Source of the DNA: an uncultured Pelagibacteraceae bacterium | GTDB taxonomy: Bacteria; Pseudomonadota; Alphaproteobacteria; Pelagibacterales; Pelagibacteraceae | Length of the DNA: 64,000 nt | Direction: 5' to 3' | Assembly: GCA_902632545.1 (NCBI GenBank) | Contig: CACPCX010000004.1 | Span: 1 to 64,000 of the forward strand | Part shown: positions 36,478 through 46,170 of the stretch, one piece after another | How the letters are laid out: the number at the start of each line of letters is the position of its first letter | Position numbering within the stretch: position 1 is the first letter of the stretch | Translations under genes and position numbers: made by a program | Notes under the pieces: generated by a model | Seen by the model: the letters and a program-made list of their open reading frames with translations, nothing else | Database searches by the model: none | What the model was told of the DNA's origin: nothing

Positions 36478-37746
36478 ATGAATATACAAGAATTAAAACT
36501 TAAATCATCTGAACAGCTTATTACACAAGCAGAAGAGCTTGGTATAGAAAACGCTAGTACGTTAAGAAAGCAGGAAATTCTTTTTGCTATTCTTAAAAAA
36601 GTTGCTGAAAAAGAAGAAATTACAGGTGTAGGAGTTTTACAATTATTGCAAGACGGATTTGGCTTTTTAAGAGCAATGGAATCAAATTATCTTCCAGGAC
36701 CAGATGATATATATGTAAGTCCGAGTCAAATTAGGAAATTCGGACTAAGAACAGGAGACACCGTTGAAGGACCAGTGAGAGCCCCCAAAGAAGGAGAAAG
36801 ATATTTTGCATTGTTACAAGTTAGCAAGATTAATTTTGAAGAACCAGAAAAAGCTAGACATAAAATTGCATTTGATAACTTAACGCCATTGTATCCAGAC
36901 AAACAATTGGTAATGGAAGTTGAAACAACTAAAGTTGAAAAAAAACAGGATTTAACTCCAAGACTAATTGATCTAGTTAGTCCAATTGGCAAAGGACAAA
37001 GATCGATAATAATTTCTCCACCAAAAGCTGGAAAAACAATGATTTTGCAAAGCATCGCAAACTCGATAGCTAAAAATTATCCAGAGTGTTACCTTATGGT
37101 ATTGCTGATTGATGAGCGACCAGAAGAAGTAACCGATATGCAAAGAACTGTAAAAGGTGAAGTAATTAGCTCTACTTTTGATGAACCAGCACAAAGGCAT
37201 GTAGCTGTAGCTGAAATGGTTATTGAAAAAGCTAAAAGATTAACCGAACATAAAAAAGATGTTATTATATTATTAGATTCGATAACAAGACTAGGTAGAG
37301 CATATAACGCAGTTATACCAAGCTCAGGTAAAGTTCTAACAGGAGGTGTTGATGCAAATGCATTGCAGAGACCTAAAAGATTTTTCGGTGCTGCAAGAAA
37401 TATTGAAGAAGGCGGTTCATTAACAATTATCTCTACAGCTTTAATTGATACAGGAAGCAGAATGGATGAGGTTATCTTTGAAGAATTTAAAGGAACAGGT
37501 AATAGTGAAACAATTCTAGATAGAAAAATTGCAGATAAAAGAATATATCCGGCAATTGATATAACAAAATCAGGAACAAGAAGAGAAGAATTATTGTTTG
37601 ATAAAAATGATTTACAAAAAATGAATGTATTAAGACGAATTATTGCACCAATGGGCACAATGGATGCTATTGAGTTTATCAATTCTAAATTAAAAGATAC
37701 TAAAAATAATGCTGAATTTTTTAATTCAATGAACAAACCATCATAG
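36478..37746 (+). CDS. rho: Transcription termination factor Rho
   Basis: 422 residues, the usual length. N-terminal helix bundle ([18 protein letters not shown]), cold-shock-like RNA-binding domain ([35 protein letters not shown], in parts), Walker A PPKAGKT ending at Thr187, Walker [18 protein letters not shown]-loop [25 protein letters not shown] (in parts) and R-loop regions. Hexameric helicase that ends transcription. The rho-mnmE-mnmG neighbourhood right of hemE is conserved, but here two extra genes lie between rho and mnmE. Confidence 0.98.
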   Translation: MNIQELKLKSSEQLITQAEELGIENASTLRKQEILFAILKKVAEKEEITGVGVLQLLQDGFGFLRAMESNYLPGPDDIYVSPSQIRKFGLRTGDTVEGPVRAPKEGERYFALLQVSKINFEEPEKARHKIAFDNLTPLYPDKQLVMEVETTKVEKKQDLTPRLIDLVSPIGKGQRSIIISPPKAGKTMILQSIANSIAKNYPECYLMVLLIDERPEEVTDMQRTVKGEVISSTFDEPAQRHVAVAEMVIEKAKRLTEHKKDVIILLDSITRLGRAYNAVIPSSGKVLTGGVDANALQRPKRFFGAARNIEEGGSLTIISTALIDTGSRMDEVIFEEFKGTGNSETILDRKIADKRIYPAIDITKSGTRREELLFDKNDLQKMNVLRRIIAPMGTMDAIEFINSKLKDTKNNAEFFNSMNKPS

Positions 37747-37775
37747 AATGAGTTTGAAGTTCAAAAATAAATTTC

Positions 37776-39362
37776 ATGGACTTAGTAGAAAAAATTAAAA
37801 TACTACAAAATCATCTTAACGCTAGAAATTTTAAAAAAGTCATTGAAGGCTCAAAAGTAATTTTAAATAAGGTGCCAAATAACGATTACTTATTAAATAT
37901 CACAGGAATGGCATATCAAGGATTATCTCAACATGACAATTCTATTAAATGTTTTAAACATGCGTTAAAACACTCTCCTAATAATCTAGCTGCTATGAAT
38001 AACTTGGCAAACTCTTTAAAAGCAATTGGAAAATTAGAGGATTCAAAAGATTTATATGAAAATATTTTAAAAATTAATCCAAATTATTTTAATGCTTACA
38101 ATAATTATGCAAATTTAAAAACATTAGTTAATGATTATGATGGTGCAATTCAGCTATATAAAAAAGCATATTCTATAATTGAAAAAATTGACAATGTTCC
38201 CAAGTCATCCCTCGCTGGGATTTTGTTTTCTCTCGCAGCCGCCTATCAAAGTGCAAATAAAATAGAAGAGACCCAAAAAACTATTAAGAGGATATTGACT
38301 ATAGATCCATCCCATGTGGGTGCTCACAAATTAATTGGGTCTTTAATTAAATATTCAAATGATAACGAAGATTCTATGAAACACATAAAAGATATGGAAG
38401 AAGTCGATAAAAAAATAAATAACCAAGATCTTCATAAAAAAGTGGACATATCATATGCCCTTGGAAAATCTTATGAAGATCTTAAAAATTATGAAAAAGC
38501 TTTCCACTATTTAAGTAAAGCAAATCAACTAAAATTTGACAAAAAAGGCTCTAATTTAGAAGCAGAAAAAAAAGCTATTAGAAATATCATTAAAATCTTT
38601 GAGGGAATTGATTTAAATAATTCAAACATAGATCCACAAGAAAAAAAAATAATATTTATTCTTGGCATGCCAAGATCAGGAACAACATTAACAGAACAAA
38701 TTGTTGCCTCTCACAGTGAAGTATATGGAGCTGGTGAATTAATATATTTACAACAAGTTTTGAAAAAAAACTTTGTAAATGATACTAAATATGAAAAGCA
38801 AAGAATTATTGACTTTCAAAATTTATCAAAAAATATAATTTTTCAGGAATATTTGAATTATTTTAATTTATATAATTTTAAAGAAAAAATAATTACAGAT
38901 AAAGCTCCACAAAATTTTAGATTAATTGGCTTTATAAAAATATTTTTTCCAAATTCCAAAGTCTTACATTGTTTTAGAAATCCCAAAGATAATTGTTTAT
39001 CTTTATTTAAAAATACATTTGCTTCTGACATGATGAACTGGACTAACAAGCAAGAACATATCGCTGAATACTACAATCTTTACTCAGAAATAATGAAATA
39101 TTGGAAACAAAAAATACCTAATTTTATTCATGACGTAGAATATGAAAAACTTGTAGCTAATAAAGAGGGTGAAATTAGAAAAATATTAAATTTTTGTGAA
39201 CTAAGTTGGGATGATAAATGTTTAAGTCCTGAAAAAAATAGCAAGACACCAATAAAAACAGTTAGTATAGCTCAAGCCCGACAACCAATTTACAAAACGT
39301 CAATAAATAATAGTAATAATTTTGATAAATATCTTGATAGCATGTACAGTAAATTGAAATAA
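37776..39362 (+). CDS. TPR-repeat sulfotransferase, first of a tandem pair
   Basis: 528 residues. Residues about 1-270 are TPR repeats (for example YQGLSQHDNSIKCFKHALKHSPNNLAAMNNLAN, in parts). The C-terminal half is a sulfotransferase fold: the PAPS 5'-phosphosulfate loop LGMPRSGTTLTEQIVASH begins at residue 296, then a 3'-phosphate-binding region around VLHCFRNPKDNCLSLFKNTF. Such fusions are common in marine bacteria and are predicted to sulfate glycans, lipids or peptides; the acceptor is unknown. No signal peptide. The adjacent gene is a shorter paralogue. Its best support is the two clear domains. Confidence 0.9.
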   Translation: MDLVEKIKILQNHLNARNFKKVIEGSKVILNKVPNNDYLLNITGMAYQGLSQHDNSIKCFKHALKHSPNNLAAMNNLANSLKAIGKLEDSKDLYENILKINPNYFNAYNNYANLKTLVNDYDGAIQLYKKAYSIIEKIDNVPKSSLAGILFSLAAAYQSANKIEETQKTIKRILTIDPSHVGAHKLIGSLIKYSNDNEDSMKHIKDMEEVDKKINNQDLHKKVDISYALGKSYEDLKNYEKAFHYLSKANQLKFDKKGSNLEAEKKAIRNIIKIFEGIDLNNSNIDPQEKKIIFILGMPRSGTTLTEQIVASHSEVYGAGELIYLQQVLKKNFVNDTKYEKQRIIDFQNLSKNIIFQEYLNYFNLYNFKEKIITDKAPQNFRLIGFIKIFFPNSKVLHCFRNPKDNCLSLFKNTFASDMMNWTNKQEHIAEYYNLYSEIMKYWKQKIPNFIHDVEYEKLVANKEGEIRKILNFCELSWDDKCLSPEKNSKTPIKTVSIAQARQPIYKTSINNSNNFDKYLDSMYSKLK

Positions 39363-39376
39363 AAAATAAACTAAAC

Positions 39377-40507
39377 TTGACTGACCCCAAGTATATAGAC
39401 CAATTATTACATTTGGCTGGAAGCTACAGAGCTTCTGGCAAATTTGATTCTGCTAAAAAAACATATCAAAAGATAATAGAAATAGACACGACCAACACCT
39501 TAGCTCTTAGATTAATAATAGATTATCTTGATACAAATGAATTAATAAAACATGAGGAAAGATTAAATGCATTGGAATTAAGAAACATAAAGGATGAGAA
39601 AAAGATAGATTTATTTTTTGCTTTAGGAATTTTGTACGAAAATTTAAAAAAATTCAAAAGATCAGCTAAATACTTTGACGAAGCCAATGATTTGAAGAGA
39701 AAAATTTATCCATATAATTTTGACTTATTGAGCAATCATTTTGATAATTTAGAAAAAGTATTTAGTCAAATAGCGTTTAAAAAAATAGGTTTTGATAATC
39801 AAAAAAGAATAATTTTTGTTATTGGATTGCCAAGATCAGGTACATCTTTAATAGAAGCTATCTTAAGTACAAATGAAAATATTTATCCTGCAGGCGAGAT
39901 ACCAAACCTAAAAAAAATAATCAGAGAAAATTTTGTTATTAATGGAAGTTTAGATTTTAATAAAATTAGTGAGGCAATTAATAAAAAAGATGAAAAAATA
40001 TATGAACTCTATGTAGGTAATAATAATTTAAAAAATGTAAAAGAGAATATAATAATAGATAAAAATACAGAAAACTTTAAATTTATAGGATTAATAAATA
40101 CATTTTTTAAAAACTCCAAAATTATAAATTGTGTGAGAGATCCATTTGAAAACTTTTGCTCATTATATAAAATAAATTTTAATTCGTCAGAACTTAACTG
40201 GACAAATTCAAAAAGCCAGATAGTTAATTATCATAAGCATTATTTTAAGTTAATTAATTTTTGGAAAAGTAAAAATGTAGATAATATTTTGGATATTTAT
40301 TTTGAAGAATTACTGTTAAATACCGATTATACAATTAACAAATTATTAGATTTTTGTGACTTAGAAAAAAATTATAATTACAAAAATTTTTACAAATTAG
40401 AATCTTTAATAATTAAAACAGCAAGCGCAAATCAAGCCAGAAAAGCAATCCAAAAGGAAAATGTTTTCAAATATGAAAAATTTAAAAATTATTTTGATTT
40501 TAATTAA
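39377..40507 (+). CDS. TPR-repeat sulfotransferase, second of a tandem pair (shorter)
   Basis: 376 residues from a TTG start at 39377; an in-frame stop at 39350-39352 and no ATG or GTG before the conserved region make TTG the likely start. It has about two TPR-like units (residues 5-110), then IGLPRSGTSLIEAILSTNENIYPAGEIPNL (PAPS loop from residue 149, in parts) and IINCVRDPFENFCSLYKINF. The end ASANQARKAIQ matches the paralogue's VSIAQARQPIY, so the pair arose by duplication and the second lost about 140 residues of TPRs. Very AT-rich, asparagine- and lysine-rich. Confidence 0.87.
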   Translation: MTDPKYIDQLLHLAGSYRASGKFDSAKKTYQKIIEIDTTNTLALRLIIDYLDTNELIKHEERLNALELRNIKDEKKIDLFFALGILYENLKKFKRSAKYFDEANDLKRKIYPYNFDLLSNHFDNLEKVFSQIAFKKIGFDNQKRIIFVIGLPRSGTSLIEAILSTNENIYPAGEIPNLKKIIRENFVINGSLDFNKISEAINKKDEKIYELYVGNNNLKNVKENIIIDKNTENFKFIGLINTFFKNSKIINCVRDPFENFCSLYKINFNSSELNWTNSKSQIVNYHKHYFKLINFWKSKNVDNILDIYFEELLLNTDYTINKLLDFCDLEKNYNYKNFYKLESLIIKTASANQARKAIQKENVFKYEKFKNYFDFN

Positions 40508-40546
40508 TTAATTTTCATATATTTTCTTTATAATTAATAAATATTT

Positions 40547-41878
40547 ATGACCATTTTTGCACTTTCTTCAGGGCCAGGTATCTCTGGCATTGCTGTCATT
40601 AGAATATCAGGCAAAGAAACATCAAAAATAATCAAATTATTAACTGGGTTGAAAATGCCAGTACCAAGAGTAGCCACACTAAGGAAAATCAATAAAATCA
40701 ACACTTCTGAGCTGATTGATGAAGGTATAATACTCTGGTTTCCTGGGCCTGAGAGCTACACTGGTGAGGATATGGCAGAAATTCAGGTTCATGGTAGCAA
40801 AGCTGTTATAGATGCTCTGCACTCTTCCCTCTCAGACATAGAAAATTGTAGATTAGCTGATCCAGGTGAATTCACAAAACTTGCTTTTCAAAATGGAAAA
40901 ATAAATTTGCTTAAAGCTGAGAGCATTGCTGATCTAATTTCGTCTGAAACTGAAATTCAAAGACAACAAGCGATAAAAATCATGAATGGAAAATCGGCAG
41001 ATCAATTTAATTATCTAAGAGATAAACTTTTGAAAATTTTATCTCATGTTGAAGCGAAAATTGATTTCCCAGAAGAGGATTTGCCAAATAATATTTTAGA
41101 TGAAATTAAAAATAGTTCAGATGAAGTTATAATTAAAATAAAAAAAATATTAAACGATCAGAAAGTCGGAGAAAGAATACGAGAAGGTTTTAAGATTGCA
41201 ATCCTTGGACCTACTAATGCTGGCAAATCTAGCCTTATGAATCATTTATCTAATAGAGATGTTGCAATTGTTTCAGAGATAGCTGGTACTACTAGAGATG
41301 TCATTGAAACTCATCTTAATTTAGATGGTTATCCAGTAACAATATCTGATACTGCCGGTATAAGAGATTCCAAAGATGAGATAGAAAAAAAAGGTATTAA
41401 ATTATCCCTTAAAAGAGCTGAAGAAGCAGACTTGAAGCTTGTTATAGTGGAGGCCAATAACCCTGATTTTACTGACGTTTTGAAGGGTCTGTTAGATGAT
41501 AATGCTATTTTGGTCATAAATAAGTCTGATCTTTTAAAAAAAAATATTGATCCACAAATAAAAAAAATAAATCATGTTTTAATTTCAATTAAAGAAAATA
41601 AAAACATTGAGAAATTAATTTCAAAAATAAAAAATAATTTAAAAAATAAATTTATCTCAAGTGATGATATTTTAATTACTAGGGAAAGACATCGACAACA
41701 TTTGCAACAATGTTTAGATCATATAAATAATTTTAATCAAAAAAAAGAAATTGAAGATTTTGACAAAGCAGCTGAAGATTTAAGATTAGCTACTAGGCAT
41801 TTAGGTATGATAGTTGGAAAAGTCGATGTAGAGGAGATATTAGGTAGTATTTTCAACGATTTTTGCATTGGCAAATAA
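40547..41878 (+). CDS. mnmE: tRNA modification GTPase MnmE
   Basis: 443 residues. N-terminal formyl-THF-binding domain (IFALSSGPGISGIAVIRISG, DMAEIQVHGS, DPGEFTKLAFQNGKINLLKAESIADLI in parts), helical domain, G domain with GPTNAGKSSLMNHL, SEIAGTTRDVIE, SDTAGIRD and NKSD, and the C-terminal FNDFCIGK with the conserved Cys. With MnmG it makes the cmnm5 modification on wobble uridines. Downstream neighbour is mnmG, 117 bases away. Confidence 0.97.
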   Translation: MTIFALSSGPGISGIAVIRISGKETSKIIKLLTGLKMPVPRVATLRKINKINTSELIDEGIILWFPGPESYTGEDMAEIQVHGSKAVIDALHSSLSDIENCRLADPGEFTKLAFQNGKINLLKAESIADLISSETEIQRQQAIKIMNGKSADQFNYLRDKLLKILSHVEAKIDFPEEDLPNNILDEIKNSSDEVIIKIKKILNDQKVGERIREGFKIAILGPTNAGKSSLMNHLSNRDVAIVSEIAGTTRDVIETHLNLDGYPVTISDTAGIRDSKDEIEKKGIKLSLKRAEEADLKLVIVEANNPDFTDVLKGLLDDNAILVINKSDLLKKNIDPQIKKINHVLISIKENKNIEKLISKIKNNLKNKFISSDDILITRERHRQHLQQCLDHINNFNQKKEIEDFDKAAEDLRLATRHLGMIVGKVDVEEILGSIFNDFCIGK

Positions 41879-41921
41879 TTACTTCTTTTGCTGGTTTTTT
41901 GATCTTTTTTTATCGAAAAAC

Positions 41922-41977
41922 GTTGATAATCAACACTTATTTATAAAAAAATAAGCCTATCTTGTAAATTATATAAT
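41922..41977 (+). promoter_or_regulatory. mnmG leader: inverted repeats and a -10 element
   Basis: In the 117-base gap before mnmG are GTTGA-TAA-TCAAC (41922-41934), a weak seven-pair A/T-rich stem 41936-41942 with 41949-41955, and a perfect TATAAT at 41972-41977, 18 bases before the ATG at 41996. I see no good -35. The stem is too weak and lacks a U tract to be a convincing terminator. Confidence 0.35.
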
Positions 41978-41995
41978 CACATATAGATTTAGCTT

Positions 41996-43867
41996 ATGAA
42001 AAATGATTTGTCATTTGATGTAGTGGTAATTGGAGGCGGTCATGCTGGATGTGAAGCTGCAGCAGCTTCTGCTCGCCTTGGAGTGAACACTGCCCTATTT
42101 ACTCACAAAATAGAAACTATTGGCGAGATGTCTTGTAACCCTGCAATAGGTGGTTTGGGCAAAGGTCACTTAGTTAGAGAAATAGATGCTCTTGATGGTG
42201 TTATGGGAGATGTAGCAGACAAATCAGGTATACAATTTAGATTGTTAAATAGAAGTAGAGGGCCAGCAGTCAGAGGACCAAGAACTCAATCTGACAGATC
42301 ACTTTATCGTAAATATATGCAAGAAAAACTGCTAAACTACTGTAATCTAAGCGTTTTTTCTGATCCTGTAACAAAGTTTATTTTTAACAAAAATTCAATA
42401 AATGGATTTGAAACTAAAGAAGGTAAGAAAGTTCTATCTAACAAGATAATACTCACAACAGGGACTTTTTTAAATGGTTTGATACATATAGGTGATGAAA
42501 GAACACCAGCAGGAAGATATGATGAAAAACCTTCAACAGGTTTGAGTGAACAATTAGCAAAATATAATTTTAAAATTGGAAGATTAAAAACTGGAACACC
42601 ACCAAGGCTAGATTCAAGGACAATTAATTTTGAAAACTTAGAGGAACAATTCGCAGATGACGATCCTTACTTTTTTTCATTCTTAACAAACAAAAATTTA
42701 AACAAACAAATATCCTGTCGAATGACTTATACAAACGAAAAGGTTCATAAAATTATAGAAAAGAATTTATCTAAGAGTGCTATGTACTCGGGTAGCATAA
42801 AAGGAGTAGGCCCAAGATATTGTCCATCTATAGAAGATAAGATAGTAAAATTTGCAGATAAAGTTCGTCATCAGATATTTTTAGAGCCAGAAGGTCTAAA
42901 TGATCACACAATTTATCCAAATGGTATTTCAACATCACTTCCTGCTGATGTACAACAAGAAATATGTAACAATATCAATGGTTTAGAGAATGTTACTATA
43001 TTAAGACCAGGATATGCAATAGAATACGACTATATAGATCCACGTGAACTATTATTAACACTTGAAACTAAGAAGATAAGCAATCTTTATCTAGCCGGCC
43101 AAATTAACGGAACAACTGGATATGAGGAAGCTGCCGCGCAAGGACTTATAGCTGGAATAAATGCTGCTTTGTCAATCAAAAAATTGGAACCATTCATACT
43201 TGATAGGTCTGACGCTTACATAGGAGTAATGATTGATGATTTGGTGACTAAAGGAGTAGCTGAGCCATACCGTATGTTTACATCAAGAGCAGAATATCGA
43301 TTGAGTTTGAGATCTGATAATGCTGATCAAAGGTTAACTAAAAAGGGAATAGAAATTGGATTAATTGGCAATGAGAGAAAAACCATATATTTGAATAAAT
43401 TTGAACAAATTAGTCAAATAAATGTAAAAATGAGAGACTCCAAGATTTCACCATCTAAAGCAGAGAAATTTGGAATAAAAATAGCAAAAGACGGAGTATT
43501 TAGATCATCTATCGAAGTTTTGACTCAAAAAGGGGTCAATATGAGTAAAATTAGAGAAATATGGTCTGATATACCTTTTTTTAGCAAAGAAATTGATGAA
43601 CAAGTTGAAATTAACGCTCATTACAGTGGATATTTAAAAAAGCAAAAAGCTGATATTTTAGCATTTAAGAGGGACGAAAACCTAATTATTCCCGATAAAA
43701 TTAATTATGATGGACTATCAGGTTTATCTAACGAGGTAAAAGCTAAATTTAAGGAAATTAAGCCCAAAACAATGGGCCAAGCTCTAAGAATTGACGGAAT
43801 AACTCCTGCTGCCGTATATATTTTGTTGTCACATGTCAAAAGAAAGTCTATTAAGCATATAGCTTAA
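41996..43867 (+). CDS. mnmG: tRNA uridine-5-carboxymethylaminomethyl modification enzyme MnmG
   Basis: 623 residues. FAD-binding [21 protein letters not shown] at the start, then [23 protein letters not shown] (in parts), [13 protein letters not shown], the catalytic-Cys region [27 protein letters not shown], and the C-terminal helical domain ending with [17 protein letters not shown]. Partner of MnmE. It overlaps rsmG by one base, and the gene order mnmG-rsmG-parA-parB is the widespread origin-proximal cluster. Confidence 0.98.
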   Translation: MKNDLSFDVVVIGGGHAGCEAAAASARLGVNTALFTHKIETIGEMSCNPAIGGLGKGHLVREIDALDGVMGDVADKSGIQFRLLNRSRGPAVRGPRTQSDRSLYRKYMQEKLLNYCNLSVFSDPVTKFIFNKNSINGFETKEGKKVLSNKIILTTGTFLNGLIHIGDERTPAGRYDEKPSTGLSEQLAKYNFKIGRLKTGTPPRLDSRTINFENLEEQFADDDPYFFSFLTNKNLNKQISCRMTYTNEKVHKIIEKNLSKSAMYSGSIKGVGPRYCPSIEDKIVKFADKVRHQIFLEPEGLNDHTIYPNGISTSLPADVQQEICNNINGLENVTILRPGYAIEYDYIDPRELLLTLETKKISNLYLAGQINGTTGYEEAAAQGLIAGINAALSIKKLEPFILDRSDAYIGVMIDDLVTKGVAEPYRMFTSRAEYRLSLRSDNADQRLTKKGIEIGLIGNERKTIYLNKFEQISQINVKMRDSKISPSKAEKFGIKIAKDGVFRSSIEVLTQKGVNMSKIREIWSDIPFFSKEIDEQVEINAHYSGYLKKQKADILAFKRDENLIIPDKINYDGLSGLSNEVKAKFKEIKPKTMGQALRIDGITPAAVYILLSHVKRKSIKHIA

Positions 43868-44511
43868 TGGATCAAGAAATTTTAAATTTTTATTCTAGAA
43901 TCAATTACTTAAATGTTTCACGTGAAACATTTTTGGACTTTGAAAACTATATATCAATGATTCTTGAAAAAAATAAAAAAATCAACATAATTAGTCAAAA
44001 TACGGCATCAAAAAAGACTATAATTGACCGCCATATTATAGATTCTGCACAAATTATTGATTTTGTTGATTTAAATAGTAATACAACTACAGATATAGGC
44101 TCAGGAGGTGGTATGCCAGGTATAATCGTTGCAATTATATTAAAAAATATGAAAAATAATATGAATGTGCACCTTTATGAAAAAAGCTACCATAAAAGCC
44201 ATTTTTTAAAAGAAGTTTCAGAAAAATTAAATTTAAACACAAAAGTTTTTCAAAAAAATATTTTTGAAATAAAAAAAATAGAAACAGGAACAGTAATGTC
44301 AAGAGCATTCAAACCGATGCCCGTAGTTTTAGATTTAGTATATGAAAATTTTTCAAAATATAAAAATTTGATTTTTTTTATGGGTAAGAGTGGAAAAAGA
44401 ATTTTTGAAAATTCTAAAAAAAAATGGGAGCTGAAGTATATAGTAAAAAAAAGTTTAACAAGTAAAGATTCATTTTTAATAAATATTAAACAAATTAAAA
44501 AAAAAAATTAA
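43867..44511 (+). CDS. rsmG: 16S rRNA (guanine527-N7)-methyltransferase RsmG
   Basis: 214 residues, class I SAM-dependent methyltransferase. RIIDSAQI-like IDRHIIDSAQIIDFV, the SAM loop TTDIGSGGGMPGIIVAIIL, LYEKSYHKSHFLKEV and VMSRAFKPM fit RsmG. It modifies G527 of 16S rRNA. Codons 16-22 (residues VSRETFL region) contain a perfect 22-base palindrome that is a parS centromere site, so this stretch is constrained at the DNA level. 21 bases separate it from parA. Confidence 0.95.
   Translation: MDQEILNFYSRINYLNVSRETFLDFENYISMILEKNKKINIISQNTASKKTIIDRHIIDSAQIIDFVDLNSNTTTDIGSGGGMPGIIVAIILKNMKNNMNVHLYEKSYHKSHFLKEVSEKLNLNTKVFQKNIFEIKKIETGTVMSRAFKPMPVVLDLVYENFSKYKNLIFFMGKSGKRIFENSKKKWELKYIVKKSLTSKDSFLINIKQIKKKN
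43911..43932. promoter_or_regulatory. parS: parS centromere site inside rsmG
   Basis: TGTTTCACGTGAAACA at 43914-43929 is identical to the 16-base bacterial parS consensus; the palindrome continues three bases on each side (43911-43932). It lies about 1.4 kb before parB and about 10 kb from the predicted origin. ParB binds here and spreads to form the segregation complex. Confidence 0.97.
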
Positions 44512-44532
44512 AAGGATTATAAAAAAAAATTA

Positions 44533-45327
44533 ATGCAAATTATTTCAGTCATTAATCAAAAGGGTGGGGTCGGAAAAACCACCACAGTGATAAATCTTGC
44601 AGCTGGCTTATCTCAAATGAGTAAAAAAATTTTAGTAATTGACTTAGATCCTCAAGGCAACGCCACCACAGGTCTTGGATTATCTAATATGGACAGCTCA
44701 AGTGATACAATTTATGGAGTATTGAATGGAACCAGAGAAATCACTGAGGTGATTAAAAAAACACAGTTTGAAAATTTAGATATTATTACATCAAATGTAG
44801 ATTTATCTGGTTTAGAGGTAGAGACGGCTGATGATAGCAACAGGGCCTTTATTTTAAAGACTAAATTAGCCTCATTTTTAAACAATTCTAGAGGACTATA
44901 TGATTATGTATTGATCGACTGCCCACCCTCATTGAGTTTATTGACCGTAATGGCTCTAGTATGTTCCAACTCACTCTTGGTACCGCTTCAGACTGAATTT
45001 TTCGCTCTTGAGGGTTTAACTCAATTAATGAAGACGATTGAACGGATAAAAGTAAATTTAAATCCTGATTTACAAATAAGAGGCATACTTTTAACAATGT
45101 ATGACAAAAGAAACAAGCTTTCATCACAGGTAGAGAAGGAAGCTAGAGATTATTTTACTGAAAAAGTTTACTCAACAGTAATACCAAGGAACGTAAGATT
45201 GTCCGAAGCCCCTTCACATGGAATGCCAGTTTTAATTTATGACAAATCCTGCCCAGGTAGCAAATCGTACTTTAGTTTTACTGATGAATTTATCAACCAA
45301 GAGTCAACAGTAGGAAGTGCAGCTTAA
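44533..45327 (+). CDS. parA: Chromosome-partitioning ATPase ParA
   Basis: 264 residues. Deviant Walker A KGGVGKTT at residues 10-17, LVIDLDPQGNATTGLG, VLIDCPPSLSLL and the late VIPRNVRLSEAPSHGMPV. ATP-dependent nucleoid binding drives separation of ParB-parS complexes. It lies next to the parS site and overlaps parB by one base. It lacks the N-terminal helix-turn-helix of plasmid ParA, as expected for the chromosomal type. Confidence 0.98.
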   Translation: MQIISVINQKGGVGKTTTVINLAAGLSQMSKKILVIDLDPQGNATTGLGLSNMDSSSDTIYGVLNGTREITEVIKKTQFENLDIITSNVDLSGLEVETADDSNRAFILKTKLASFLNNSRGLYDYVLIDCPPSLSLLTVMALVCSNSLLVPLQTEFFALEGLTQLMKTIERIKVNLNPDLQIRGILLTMYDKRNKLSSQVEKEARDYFTEKVYSTVIPRNVRLSEAPSHGMPVLIYDKSCPGSKSYFSFTDEFINQESTVGSAA

Positions 45328-46169
45328 TGGATAAAATTAAAAAAGGACTGGGTAGAGGATTATCCTCTTTAATAGGAGAAACAAAAGTAGAGCCTCAAAA
45401 AAATCATTTATCAATTAGTGATTTAACCCCAAACAAATTTCAACCAAGAAAAATATTCGATGAAAGTACTTTAGAAGATTTAACCAATTCTATTAAAGAA
45501 AGAGGCATGATACAGCCAATTATCGTTAGAAAGTCTAATCATGATAAGTTAAAATTTGAAATTATTGCAGGTGAAAGAAGATGGCTCGCAGCTCAAAGAG
45601 CAGGTCTCCACAATGTCCCTGTTGTTGTTGCAGAAGCAGATGATTTAAAATCTTTAGAATTTGCAATTGTAGAAAATGTCCAAAGACATGACTTAAATCC
45701 TCTTGAAGAAGCACAAGGTTACAAAAGACTTATTGATGAATTTTCTTATGATCAAGAAAAAGTATCAAAATTCATTGGAAAAAGCAGAAGTTATATTGCT
45801 AACTCTTTGAGACTTTTAACTTTACCAGATGATGTACTTAAATTAATCGAGTCTCAGAAATTGACTGCTGGTCACGCTAAAATTTTAGTAGGTCTTGTAA
45901 ATGCTAGTTTTATAGCATCAAAAATTATTGAAAAAAAACTTTCCGTAAGACAAGCAGAAAGTTTTGTTAAAATTTTTAAAAGTAAAAAACAAAAGTCAAG
46001 TAAATCCAAAGATACCAATATCATTGCTCTTGAATTATCTATTTCAAACCAAATAGGTATAAACGTGGATATACAAAATAATAAACGAAATAAAGGAAAA
46101 ATAAGTTTTGAGTATAAGGATTTAGACCAATTAAATAAAATAATAGAGATAATAAAGAAAAATTATTAA
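45327..46169 (+). CDS. parB: Chromosome-partitioning protein ParB
   Basis: 280 residues. N-terminal GLGRGLSSLIGE (ParA-interacting region), SDLTPNKFQPRKIFDE, the CTPase motifs GERRWLAAQRAG and ENVQRHDLNPLEEAQGY, a helix-turn-helix (EKVSKFIGKSRSYIANSLRLL, in parts) and a lysine-rich C-terminal dimer domain. Binds parS at 43914-43929. Convergent with holA with one base between stops. Confidence 0.98.
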   Translation: MDKIKKGLGRGLSSLIGETKVEPQKNHLSISDLTPNKFQPRKIFDESTLEDLTNSIKERGMIQPIIVRKSNHDKLKFEIIAGERRWLAAQRAGLHNVPVVVAEADDLKSLEFAIVENVQRHDLNPLEEAQGYKRLIDEFSYDQEKVSKFIGKSRSYIANSLRLLTLPDDVLKLIESQKLTAGHAKILVGLVNASFIASKIIEKKLSVRQAESFVKIFKSKKQKSSKSKDTNIIALELSISNQIGINVDIQNNKRNKGKISFEYKDLDQLNKIIEIIKKNY

Positions 46170-46170
46170 T

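Noticed and set aside
37089..37736. 215-codon minus-strand frame inside rho
   Set aside because: Antisense shadow of a well-conserved gene, low-complexity Ser/Ile composition, no start signal.
41936..41955. Terminator between mnmE and mnmG
   Set aside because: The stem is seven A/T-rich pairs with only one G-C pair and there is no T tract after it.
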